Source: DASQHM01 sp035632095 (GTDB lineage: Bacteria; Pseudomonadota; Alphaproteobacteria; Ferrovibrionales; Ferrovibrionaceae). Taken from it: 28,172 bases of DNA. The stretch spans positions 1-28,172 of the forward strand of contig DASQHM010000205.1 of the NCBI GenBank assembly GCA_035632095.1. The letters run 5' to 3'. The notes beneath the pieces were generated by a model, which did not search any database, had not been told where the DNA came from, and was given only the letters and a program-made list of their open reading frames with translations. A program made the translations under genes and the position numbers. Within the stretch, counting starts at the first letter, position 1, and each line of letters begins with the position of its first letter. Shown one piece after another: positions 14,599 to 21,661 of this stretch.

Positions 14599-15375
14599 CT
14601 AGCGCGGCTTGCGCGCCAGGAATGCGTAGCCATAAACCTCAAACAGGCGGGCTTTGCTTTCTCCACCCGCGCCGCCGAACGTATCGACAGGCGGACCTAT
14701 CTGGATGTCAACGAAACCGGACTGCTCGAGCAACCGCCGCCAGCCTGCGCACGGCAGGCCACCGGCGATTCAGTCGGTCCAAAGGTCGATGTTGCGGATC
14801 GCGGATTCCGGGACAGGCTTGCCGCTGGCGATATCGGCGAATTGCAAGCGGCCGCCAGGCCGCAGCACACGCATGATCTGAGTGAAGACCGCGCGCTTGT
14901 CGGCGCAAAGATTGATCACGCCGTTGCTGATCACGGCGTCGGCCCAAGCGTCCTCGACGGGCAGATTCTCGATGATGCCCTCGCGAAACTCAACGTGACG
15001 GAGACCCATCTCCGCGGCCGCCGCCCTCGAACGTCCGAGCATCTCCTCGGTCATGTCGATGCCGACGACGCGGCCTTCGGGCCCTACTTGATCAGCGGCG
15101 ATGAAACAATCAAAGCCGCCACCCGACCCCAGATCCAGGACACGTTCTCCCGGCCTCAATGCGCCTAACGAGAAGGGGTTCGCAACACCGGCGAAAGACT
15201 CCACCGCATGGTCCGGCATCCGGCCAACGACCGCCTCATCGTAGCCGAGCCGCCGAGCCAACGGCCGTCCGGTATGGAAATGGAAACTTCCGCGCGGATT
15301 GACCGCGACGTCGCGATACTTGCTCTTGACTTCTTCGCGCAACGCAATCGCGTCAACAGGCAGATCGTCGCTCAT
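14599..15375 (-). CDS. SAM-dependent methyltransferase (ArsM-like), probable selenoprotein with in-frame UGA
   Basis: The frame encodes 201 residues, then TGA (14770-14772), then 56 more conserved-looking codons to a TAG at 14599, giving 258 residues if UGA is read as selenocysteine (U202). The first part has VLDLGSGGGFDC (motif I, about 79-90) and LRPGGRLQFADI. After the TGA it continues IAGGLPCAGW, LEQSGFVDI and FEVYGYAFLARK, the normal end of ArsM-like methyltransferases. The TGA falls where these enzymes have a conserved cysteine (W-T-x-C-I-A-G). A stable hairpin starts 4 bases after it. Likely substrates are thiophilic metalloids such as arsenite, but this is not proven. AAGGAGAG precedes the ATG. 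The alternative is a recent nonsense mutation. The 204 bases upstream (15376-15579) show no clear promoter. Confidence 0.75.
14736..14766 (-). promoter_or_regulatory. Candidate bacterial SECIS hairpin just after the in-frame UGA
   Basis: On the minus strand, 4 to 34 bases after the UGA fold as GCCG / (G.G mismatch) / UG wobble pairs / GCCUGC, closed by a CGUGC loop, with GCAGGC and CGGC as 3' partners. The upper stem is six Watson-Crick pairs. The loop is 17-21 bases from the UGA and contains GU, in line with the position and loop guanine expected of bacterial SECIS elements. The structure lies wholly within the downstream coding sequence. Confidence 0.6.
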
Positions 15376-15579
15376 TCTCCGCTCTCCTTGTCAATTCAGC
15401 CAAGATTTACGCGGATGACTTCCCATCAAGAGGTTCGAAGACTATCGAAATGAACAGGCAAGCGCGAGTCCGCTACCGTCCGTCTAGCACGCACGTAGCG
15501 TATTTTGGGGCGAATTGCCGCCACGGCCGTGATTGCCAAAGTGTGATTCAAGCTTGCGTGATGCGGATTCGTGCATCGG

Positions 15580-16251
15580 TCACTGGATAGGCAACCCTTC
15601 CGCCTTCCATTCGGGAAAACCATCCTCCAAGCGGCGGACTTTGAAGCCATGCTTGCGCAAGAGCGCAACTGCCTCGAAGGCGAGCACGCAGTAAGGGCCG
15701 CGGCAGTAGGCGACGATCTCGCGGCTCTTCGGCAAGCCGCGCAACCGCCGCGCCAGGTCACGCAAGGGAATATTGACCGCCTGCGGCAGGTGGCCGGCGG
15801 CGAACTCGTCTTCGGGCCGAACGTCGAGCACCGTTACCAAGTCCGCTTTGAGCCGGCGGACCAACTCCTCGCGAGAGACCGGCTCCAGGGCGTCGCGTTG
15901 ATGAAAGTAGCCACCGACCAACTCGCGGACTTCCGCCAGATTCCGCTCCCCGACACGGTGCAGTGCCGCTACCAAGTCGAGCACGGCGGGATCGCTCAGG
16001 CGGTAGAGGATGTGCTTGCCGTCCCGGCGCGATGCCAGCAGCCCCGCCTGACGCATCAGCCGAAGATGCTGTGAAGCATTGGCGATCGAAAGTCCGGCGC
16101 GCTCGGCCAAGGCTTCGACGCTGCGCTCACCCTGGGCCAGCAGCTCGAGGATCTCCAAGCGATGGCCATGACCGAGCGCCTTCGCCACTTCGGCGAATTG
16201 GGCGTACAGGACCTGTTTCGGACCAACCCTTGACATATCGAGCGCACTCAT
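15580..16251 (-). CDS. ArsR-family regulator fused to a rhodanese domain
   Basis: This 223-residue protein has an ArsR winged helix (about 15-95, with the recognition region SIANASQHLRLMRQAGL) followed by a rhodanese domain (about 125-222) with loop CRGPYC (C183, C188). The winged-helix half contains no cysteine, so it cannot use the classic thiolate metal site; the rhodanese cysteines are the only redox or persulfide-reactive residues. This suggests sensing of sulfane sulfur, selenium or a thiophilic metalloid. I chose the ATG at 16251; 16236 is also possible, and an open extension reaches 16302 but crosses the promoter. No good ribosome site is visible. It lies upstream of the methyltransferase and divergent from the hydroxylase. 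Confidence 0.85.
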   Translation of the reverse strand: MSALDMSRVGPKQVLYAQFAEVAKALGHGHRLEILELLAQGERSVEALAERAGLSIANASQHLRLMRQAGLLASRRDGKHILYRLSDPAVLDLVAALHRVGERNLAEVRELVGGYFHQRDALEPVSREELVRRLKADLVTVLDVRPEDEFAAGHLPQAVNIPLRDLARRLRGLPKSREIVAYCRGPYCVLAFEAVALLRKHGFKVRRLEDGFPEWKAEGLPIQ

Positions 16252-16256
16252 TAGAT

Positions 16257-16302
16257 CATTCAACAGATGAATTGAATGTATTGGTTTTGCGTCTTTTGTC
16301 AA
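16257..16302 (-). promoter_or_regulatory. Promoter of the ArsR-rhodanese gene with overlapping operator
   Basis: On the minus strand TTGACA (16302-16297) and TACATT (16280-16275) are 16 bases apart. CATTCAA (16257-16263) and TTGAATG (16272-16278) form a perfect 7-bp inverted repeat with an 8-base spacer, over the -10 box and predicted start. This is a typical ArsR operator position and implies autorepression. The same site lies 48 bases before the divergent hydroxylase ATG and may control both directions. Confidence 0.6.
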
Positions 16303-16325
16303 GCAACCGCCGAAGGTGGACCGAG

Positions 16326-17168
16326 ATGTCGAGTTTCATTCTCGCGCACGAGCCGACGATCCGGCTGGCGTTCTTTCTCGGCTTCCTTGCGGCGATGGCG
16401 GCATGGGAGGCCGTTGCACCGCGCCGCCCGCGCCTCGTCTCGCGCTGGGTGCGCTGGCCCGGCAATCTTGGCATCGTCGTGCTCAACACCGCAGTGCTCC
16501 GCGCGGCATTCCCGGTAGCCGCCGTCGGCGTTGCGACAATCGGCGAGGCGCATGGCTGGGGCGTGCTCAATAACGTCAACCTGCCAAGTTGGGTGAGTGT
16601 GGCGCTGGCTGTCGTCGTCCTCGATCTCGTGGTCTACCTGCAGCACGTGATGTTCCACGCCGTTCCGGCGCTTTGGCGGCTGCACCGCATGCATCATGCC
16701 GATCTCGATTTCGACGTAACCACCGGGGCACGGTTCCACCCGCTGGAAATCTTGCTGTCGATGGGCCTCAAGCTCGCGGCCGTCGCCGCGCTCGGCGCAC
16801 CGCCAGTCGCCGTCCTGGTGTTCGAGGTTCTGCTCAACGCGACTGCGATGTTCAACCACGGCAACGTCGGCCTGCCTGCCTCATTGGATCGCGTTCTCCG
16901 CTGGATCGTGGTGACGCCCGACATGCATCGCGTTCACCACTCGATTCTCCCGAACGAAACCAACAGCAACTTCGGCTTCAACCTGCCCTGGTGGGACCGG
17001 CTACTTGGCACGTATCGCGCCCAGCCGGCGGCCGGACACGATGGCATGACCATCGGCCTGGATCAGTTCAGGGATCCGGGGCAACTCCGTCTCGACCGCA
17101 TGCTGGTGCAGCCGTTCGTGGGCCTGGCAGGCGCGTATCCCATCAATCGGCGGAGCGCCTCGCAATGA
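16326..17168 (+). CDS. Sterol desaturase / fatty acid hydroxylase superfamily membrane protein
   Basis: This 280-residue protein has about four to six hydrophobic segments and the superfamily's histidine boxes: H107-x3-H111 (QHVMFH), H120-RMHH, FNHGN (H178) and H201-RVHH. They form a di-iron site on the cytoplasmic face of the membrane. Known members hydroxylate or desaturate lipids, sterols, carotenoids or the sphingoid chain. The exact lipid substrate cannot be told. AAGGTGGA lies upstream of the ATG at 16326. The stop overlaps the next start (ATGA), so this gene and the TVP38-rhodanese gene are co-translated. Confidence 0.88.
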   Translation: MSSFILAHEPTIRLAFFLGFLAAMAAWEAVAPRRPRLVSRWVRWPGNLGIVVLNTAVLRAAFPVAAVGVATIGEAHGWGVLNNVNLPSWVSVALAVVVLDLVVYLQHVMFHAVPALWRLHRMHHADLDFDVTTGARFHPLEILLSMGLKLAAVAALGAPPVAVLVFEVLLNATAMFNHGNVGLPASLDRVLRWIVVTPDMHRVHHSILPNETNSNFGFNLPWWDRLLGTYRAQPAAGHDGMTIGLDQFRDPGQLRLDRMLVQPFVGLAGAYPINRRSASQ

Positions 17169-18190
17169 ATCTGCCACGCACTGCGCCGCGCATCGGCTTG
17201 GCGGTCCTGCTGGCAGCGTCGATCGCTTGGGCCATTGCGAACCGCGGGCGATTCGATATCGGCGCCAACGAAACAGTGATTCGAGGCATGGGTGCATGGG
17301 CGCCGCTGAGCTACGTGGGCCTATATGTCATTGCGACCGTGCTGTTCCTGCCAGGCTCCTTCATCGGCGTAGCGGGAGGTGCGCTATTCGGCCCCGTATG
17401 GGGAGCTATTTATACGCTCGTCGGCGCGACGGCCGGTGCAACGCTCGCCTTCCTCGCCGCCCGCTACGTGGCTTCGGAGTGGGTGGCCACAAGGGCGGGC
17501 GGGCGACTGAAACAGCTCATCGAAGGCGTCGAGGCCGAGGGCTGGCGATTCGTCGCCTTCACCCGGCTCGTGCCCCTCTTTCCCTTCAATCTGCTCAACT
17601 ACGCGCTTGGACTTACTCGCATCGGGCTCATGCCCTACGTGATCGCTTCGTTCATTTGCATGGCGCCTGGCACGATTGCCTACACCTATCTCGGCTATGC
17701 GGGGCGCGAGGCGTTCGCTAGCGGCGAAGCCCCGGTGCAAAAGGGCCTGATCGCGCTCGGGCTGCTCGCGCTCGTTGGGTTCCTGCCGCGTTTCGTGCGC
17801 CGCCTGCGCGCCGGACGGTCGGGTCGCGCCGCCGCGGCAGGTGACGTGTCGTGGATCGAGGCAGCGGAACTCGCTGATCGTCTTGTCCGGAGGCCACCGC
17901 CCTTGCTCATCGACGTTCGGGGATCTGACGAATTCAACGGCGAGCTCGGCCATATTGCCGCTGCGCTGAACTTACCGGTCGCCGAATTACCGATCCGATT
18001 GACCGAGATCGGTGCGCACAAAGACAAAACCGTCATTTTGGTTTGTCGGACCGACAAGCGCTCGACTAACGCCGCGACGTTAGTCCGCGACGCCGGTTTC
18101 CGCGATGTCCATGTGTTACGCGGCGGAATGGAGCGGTGGAACCAGAGCGGCCTGCCGATCGAAGGCCGGTCTGCGCTTGGACACGTATGA
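17165..18190 (+). CDS. TVP38/TMEM64 (DedA-superfamily) membrane protein fused to a rhodanese domain
   Basis: This 341-residue protein has an N-terminal anchor (11-25) and a TVP38/SNARE-associated domain (about 45-180), with FLPGSFIGVAGGALFGP (61-77) and RLVPLFPFNLLNYALG (134-149), the signature re-entrant segments. A further helix (194-208) leads to a C-terminal cytoplasmic rhodanese domain (about 230-335) with loop CRTDKRS (C294). Relatives of the membrane half move or scramble lipids or affect membrane energetics. The rhodanese half handles sulfane sulfur or a related chalcogen. The fusion implies that membrane transport is linked to sulfur or selenium chemistry. It overlaps the hydroxylase by 4 bases. 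Confidence 0.88.
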   Translation: MNLPRTAPRIGLAVLLAASIAWAIANRGRFDIGANETVIRGMGAWAPLSYVGLYVIATVLFLPGSFIGVAGGALFGPVWGAIYTLVGATAGATLAFLAARYVASEWVATRAGGRLKQLIEGVEAEGWRFVAFTRLVPLFPFNLLNYALGLTRIGLMPYVIASFICMAPGTIAYTYLGYAGREAFASGEAPVQKGLIALGLLALVGFLPRFVRRLRAGRSGRAAAAGDVSWIEAAELADRLVRRPPPLLIDVRGSDEFNGELGHIAAALNLPVAELPIRLTEIGAHKDKTVILVCRTDKRSTNAATLVRDAGFRDVHVLRGGMERWNQSGLPIEGRSALGHV

Positions 18191-18292
18191 ACGGCGCCCG
18201 GACCTCGACCGCCGCGCTTGAGTGACACGATGCCGGCGTCGATCCCAGCGCGGCGTCACAGGCACAAAGGCGCTCAACAATGGAGCACGAAA

Positions 18293-18649
18293 ATGACAAG
18301 GATTTCGAATTCAGTGGCGACCGCGGCAGGCGCGGCGGTTGCCCTTGTACCGAACTGGGTCTGGGCGCAGTCCGACCCTGACAGGTATGCCTACGGGCCT
18401 CATATGATGGGGTGGGGCGGAGGGTGGTACGGATTGGTGTTCGGCCCTTTGTTTATGATCCTGGTGTTCGCTGTAGTGATCGCGGTCGTCATCCTGCTTG
18501 TCCGCTGGGTCGGCGGTCCGTGGCAGACTGTGGGGCCGCACCATCCGCAATGGGGGCGTACACCGCTCGATATCCTAAAAGAGCGATTCGCGCGTGGCGA
18601 AATCGACAAGACCGAGTTCGAGGAGCGCCGCCGCGTGCTCGGCGAATGA
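18293..18649 (+). CDS. Small membrane protein with C-terminal SHOCT domain
   Basis: This 118-residue protein has an N-terminal signal-like segment (VATAAGAAVALVPNWVWAQ, cleavage near 26), a Gly/Trp/Met/His-rich stretch (YGPHMMGWGGGWYG), one strong transmembrane helix (about 49-71) and a C-terminal SHOCT motif (LDILKERFARGEIDKTEFE, 92-110). SHOCT is a short oligomerisation-associated motif with no enzymatic role of its own. GGAG lies upstream of the ATG at 18293; an earlier in-frame start at 18218 would hide the signal sequence. It follows the TVP38-rhodanese gene by 102 bases. Confidence 0.8.
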   Translation: MTRISNSVATAAGAAVALVPNWVWAQSDPDRYAYGPHMMGWGGGWYGLVFGPLFMILVFAVVIAVVILLVRWVGGPWQTVGPHHPQWGRTPLDILKERFARGEIDKTEFEERRRVLGE

Positions 18650-18674
18650 ATTCCGCGACCCGGAATTCGAGATC

Positions 18675-19037
18675 ATGCCCATGAAGATGTTGTTCATCCT
18701 CAACGACCCGCCCTACGGGACCGAGCGCAGCTACAACGGCCTGCGCATGGCGCATGCGCTCGGAAAGAATGCCGGGAGCGCCGAGATCACCATTTTCCTC
18801 ATGGCCGACGCGGTGCTCTGCGCCAAGCGCGGGCAAAAGCCGCCGGAGGGATTCTACAATCTGGAACGGATGCTGAAACGGGTGCTGTCGGGAACCGCCA
18901 ACAAGGTGTTGCTGTGCGGAACCTGCATGGACGCGCGAGGCATGACCGAAGCCGAGCTTACGGACGGTGCGCACCGAAGCACCATGGATGAGTTGGCGCA
19001 GGCGACGCTGGCGGCCGACAAGGTGCTGGTGTTCTGA
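18675..19037 (+). CDS. DsrE/DsrF-like family protein
   Basis: This 120-residue alpha/beta protein starts MPMKMLFILNDPPYGTER. It has Cys49 (ADAVLCAKRG) and a C81-x2-C84 pair (LLCGTCMDARG) at the position of the DsrE-family active cysteine. DsrE-like proteins carry persulfides in sulfur relay or bind thiophilic ligands. It is the last gene of the plus-strand cargo unit, 25 bases after the SHOCT gene. The start could also be the ATG at 18681. Together with the two rhodanese fusions it makes three sulfur-transfer-type proteins in 4.8 kb. Confidence 0.85.
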   Translation: MPMKMLFILNDPPYGTERSYNGLRMAHALGKNAGSAEITIFLMADAVLCAKRGQKPPEGFYNLERMLKRVLSGTANKVLLCGTCMDARGMTEAELTDGAHRSTMDELAQATLAADKVLVF

Positions 19038-19239
19038 GCGAGTATCGCCATCCACGGACGTCGCCGCCGCGTCAATCGAGGCTTGAAATGAGATGTACAG
19101 CATCGCCCGCATGCGCCGCTCCCTCCGTCGCGCCGGCAGATGGAACCAAAAGAGGCTTGCAGATTGCGCGATAGGCACGACTTGGACTTGCCGTGATGCT
19201 TTTCGTTGAGTCACGACGGGCCGCGAGCTGGCATTGAGT

Positions 19240-19264
19240 GAGCTGCTATAGCTAAGCTCGTTTT
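19240..19264 (+). terminator. Weak terminator-like hairpin after the DsrE gene
   Basis: GAGCT (19240-19244) pairs with AGCTC (19255-19259) over a 10-base loop, followed by G and TTTT (19261-19264). The stem is short, but this is the only such signal in the 19038-19289 gap, which otherwise shows no gene. Confidence 0.35.
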
Positions 19265-19289
19265 CCGCGTGCCGGACGGCGCAGGCTAT

Positions 19290-19332
19290 TCAGACGCGCT
19301 GGTCGAGGGCGAGCGACGGCGGCCGGGCGACC
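19290..19332 (-). repeat. Right 43-bp direct repeat: 3' end of the intact flgN-like gene
   Basis: Identical to 14518-14560. It starts exactly at the stop codon of the flgN-like gene and covers its last 14 codons. Outside the repeat, 8 of the 11 bases beyond the stop also match the left copy. Confidence 0.9.
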
Positions 19333-19802
19333 TGCCAGCTCGCCGAGGCCGGCTTCACCGCGGCCTTTTTGTCATAGGCGCTGACGGCGCGGTTGCGCTT
19401 GGCGATCTCGTCGCCAACGGCTTTGATCACGCGCTCGCTGACGATGCGCATGGCGTTCACGCGCCGGCCGTTCTCCTCGACGAGCGCACGAAAGCGTGCG
19501 GTCGTCTCCTTAAGCCGTATCGCATCGGCGGGCGCCGCCGCGGCGACCCTGGCGGGATCCTTTTGCAGCGACGCCATCTCGCGCGCGTACATGGCGGCGA
19601 GGCGCTGCTTCTCTTCGATCTGCTTGTTGAGCTCGCTCGGGCGCTGCGTCTTCAGGATCTCGTTTTCAGCCGTGATCAAGTCGACCAGGCGGTCAGTGAT
19701 CAAAATTAGCGCGTCCAGCGGTCCGAGCCGCACGGCGCCGGCCCCGGTCGTGGTGCCGGCTGACACTTGGGGCTGCGCGTCTTGTCGCGGCGCGGCGCTC
19801 AC
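19290..19802 (-). CDS. FlgN-like flagellar export chaperone
   Basis: This 170-residue, largely helical protein has a central coiled-coil-like region (DALILITDRLVDLITAENEI, then QIEEKQRLAAMYAREM and VEENGRRVNAMRIVSERV). The helix pattern and position directly after the rod-binding gene fit the divergent alphaproteobacterial FlgN-like proteins, which chaperone hook-associated proteins FlgK and FlgL. There is no catalytic motif. It starts with GTG in a GTGA overlap with the preceding stop, so it is co-translated. Its last 14 codons are duplicated at 14518. Family assignment rests on context and helix pattern, so it is moderate. Confidence 0.65.
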   Translation of the reverse strand: MSAAPRQDAQPQVSAGTTTGAGAVRLGPLDALILITDRLVDLITAENEILKTQRPSELNKQIEEKQRLAAMYAREMASLQKDPARVAAAAPADAIRLKETTARFRALVEENGRRVNAMRIVSERVIKAVGDEIAKRNRAVSAYDKKAAVKPASASWQVARPPSLALDQRV

Positions 19803-20143
19803 TGCCGCGCTTCCTGCATGCGCAGCACTTCGCGATAGACCGAACTCGCGATGCCGACGCCGCCCGACTTGGCCATCTCCTTGCCGTACTGGTCGTAGAG
19901 CATGGAGCGGATCACGGTCTCGGCGTTGCCGCCGCCGAACACCGGGTCGGCCTCGAGGCCGGCGGTCATCGACTGGAATACCTGACTCAGGAACACCGCC
20001 TCGAAATCCTGTGCCGTCTGGTGCAGCTTCGCGTCGTTGCCGGCAACGGGCAGCGGTTTGCCGAGCTGCATGCTCTGCGCCGTGGATAGCGCCATTGCGG
20101 CGTCCGGGCCGGCAGCCGCCGAGATTGCCGTGCCCGCGTTCAT
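19799..20143 (-). CDS. Rod-binding protein (FlgJ N-terminal domain only)
   Basis: This 114-residue protein has the rod-binding domain: LHQTAQDFEAVFLSQVFQSM, DPVFGGGNAE, and the C-terminal YDQYGKEMAKSGGVGIA. It lacks the muramidase domain that enteric FlgJ carries, as is usual in alphaproteobacteria, where a separate enzyme opens the cell wall. It helps assemble the rod in the periplasm. The start overlaps the flgI stop (TGATG), and its own stop overlaps the flgN-like GTG, so the three genes form one tight operon. Confidence 0.9.
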   Translation of the reverse strand: MNAGTAISAAAGPDAAMALSTAQSMQLGKPLPVAGNDAKLHQTAQDFEAVFLSQVFQSMTAGLEADPVFGGGNAETVIRSMLYDQYGKEMAKSGGVGIASSVYREVLRMQEARQ

Positions 20144-21507
20144 CAGCGCACCACGATTTCGGCTTGCAGCGAACCGGCGGCCTTGATGGTTTGCAGGATC
20201 GAGATCATGTCCCGCGGACCGATGCCGAGCGCGTTGAGACCGTTGACCAGTTCCTCCAGGCTGACGCCGCCGGCAAGCAGGCCGAGGCGGCGGTCCTTGC
20301 CTTCGTCCACGTCGATCTGGGTGCGCGGCACGACGACGGTGGAAGCGCCGCCAGAGATCTGGCCCGCCGTCGCCGTCTGGCTCGGGACACCCGTGCCGGG
20401 TACCGCTTGCGGCACCACGTCGAATATGGCCTTTCCGCTGGAGTCGAGCGCCGGCGTGCCGTCTGCGTTGCGCCGCTGCACCGGAAAGTTGCCGACCTGG
20501 GGGCTGGTGCCGGCGATGCCGGGTTGTCCCTGAACCACGCCCGGCCCGGGCGCGAACGCGTTCGGCTGCGAGACCTGCGGCGTTTCCGTGATGCGGATCG
20601 TCAGGTTGCCTTGGGCGATCGCAACGGTCGAAATGCGCACGTCCTTGCCCATGACGATGATGCCGTTGTTCTCGTCGATGACCACGCGCGCTTGCTGATC
20701 GGGCTCGACCTTCAATTCCTCCACGTCGCCGAGCAAGGCGACCACGTTGCCCTTGTACTTGTCCGGCACGCCGATCAGAACGGTGGATGGATCGAGCAGC
20801 TGGGCGGCCGGCGTCCCGAGGTAGGCGTTGATCGCCTGGGCCATGCGCCGCGCCGTGGTCAGATCCGGATTGCGCAGGGACACGCGCACCGAACTCATCT
20901 GCGACAATTCGAAGCCGACCTCGCGTTCGACGATGGCGCCGTTGGCCATGCGTCCCGAGGTGGGAATGCCCTTGGTGACGCTTTGCGCGGCGCCTTGCGC
21001 GGTAAATCCGCCGATGGCGACGGAACCTTGCGCCACCGCGTAAACCTCGCCGTCGGCGCCCATCAGCGGGGTCACCAGGAGCGTGCCGCCCTGTAGGCTC
21101 TTGGCGTCGCCCATGGCGCTGATCGACACGTCGATGTGATTGCCCTGGCGCGCGAAGGGCGGAAGATTAGCGGTGACCATGACCGCGGCGACGTTCTTGG
21201 TGTCGGCGGTGGCGTCACGGATGTTGACGCCCATGCGCTCGAGCATGGCGTCGAGGCTCTGGCGGGTAAATGGGGCGTTGCGGAGCGAATCCCCGGTGCC
21301 GTCCAGGCCGACCACGAGACCGTAACCGACCAGCATGTTTTCGCGCACGCCCTCGAAATCGGCGATGTCCTTGATGCGCGAGATGGCGGCGGCGGGGCAA
21401 ACCTGTGCGGCCAGCAGCGCCAGCGTCAGGACGAAGCCGAAGACGCTGCGGAGCAGACGGCCCGCGACGAACCGGCCAATGAAAAGATGCGCGAGAGACA
21501 GGGGCAT
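20143..21507 (-). CDS. flgI: Flagellar P-ring protein FlgI, with a long insertion
   Basis: FlgI forms the P ring around the rod in the peptidoglycan layer. The signal peptide (about 19-41, ending CPAAA) is followed by the conserved ISRIKDIADFEGVRENMLVGYGLVVGLDGTGD. Conserved blocks run to about residue 315 (TETPQVSQPN) and resume at TVVVPRTQIDVDE (about 390), then LGLLAGGVSLEELVNGLNALG to the end. The 454 residues exceed the usual 370 or so because of a Pro/Gly/Ala/Gln-rich stretch of about 70 residues (319-388) between the two blocks. The first ATG at 21507 has no strong ribosome site. It is transcribed from a sigma-54 promoter at 21553-21567. Confidence 0.95.
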   Translation of the reverse strand: MPLSLAHLFIGRFVAGRLLRSVFGFVLTLALLAAQVCPAAAISRIKDIADFEGVRENMLVGYGLVVGLDGTGDSLRNAPFTRQSLDAMLERMGVNIRDATADTKNVAAVMVTANLPPFARQGNHIDVSISAMGDAKSLQGGTLLVTPLMGADGEVYAVAQGSVAIGGFTAQGAAQSVTKGIPTSGRMANGAIVEREVGFELSQMSSVRVSLRNPDLTTARRMAQAINAYLGTPAAQLLDPSTVLIGVPDKYKGNVVALLGDVEELKVEPDQQARVVIDENNGIIVMGKDVRISTVAIAQGNLTIRITETPQVSQPNAFAPGPGVVQGQPGIAGTSPQVGNFPVQRRNADGTPALDSSGKAIFDVVPQAVPGTGVPSQTATAGQISGGASTVVVPRTQIDVDEGKDRRLGLLAGGVSLEELVNGLNALGIGPRDMISILQTIKAAGSLQAEIVVR

Positions 21508-21552
21508 GGCGCTTTGCCGAGGGCATTCCTACGGTTGCTTGAGCTTCACCTA

Positions 21553-21567
21553 GCGAAACCCGTGCCA
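21553..21567 (-). promoter_or_regulatory. Sigma-54 promoter of flgI operon
   Basis: The minus strand reads TGGCACG-GGTT-TCGC, with GG and GC separated by 10 bases; only the first T of TTGC is changed. The predicted start is near 21541, 34 bases before the flgI ATG. Confidence 0.7.
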
Positions 21568-21661
21568 ACGCGAAATTCGATTAAATGCCTCATTTACCGC
21601 GACTTTTGGCCGATGTGCCGGCGCCGGCCGAGGCAAGAGCTGCGCTTGGGGCCATCTTGCG

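Larger units (their letters stand above)
14518..19332. mobile_element. Candidate 4.8-kb insertion bounded by 43-bp direct repeats
   Basis: Perfect direct repeats at 14518-14560 and 19290-19332 are spaced 4772 bases apart. The right copy completes an intact flgN-like gene and the left copy is a fragment next to the alpha/beta hydrolase stop. This is the geometry left when an element integrates into the 3' end of a gene and restores that end. The six cargo genes are unrelated to motility, unlike the genes beyond the right repeat. No integrase, transposase or terminal inverted repeat is visible, so a duplication by another recombination route is equally possible. Confidence 0.45.

Noticed and set aside
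14770..15375. Reading the methyltransferase as a complete 201-residue protein or simple pseudogene
   Set aside because: The sequence after the TGA keeps the frame for 56 codons, matches the expected family C-terminus and begins with a SECIS-like hairpin. A single recent nonsense mutation remains possible but is the less economical reading.
14518..19332. Insertion sequence or transposon explaining the 43-bp repeats
   Set aside because: No transposase, integrase or terminal inverted repeat was found in the cargo, and 43 bp is too long for a usual target-site duplication. Kept only as a candidate integration of unknown mechanism.
21571..21592. Second CtrA box (TTAA followed by ATTTACC) upstream of fliX
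   Set aside because: The second half is off by one base and has two mismatches, weaker than the box at 21681.
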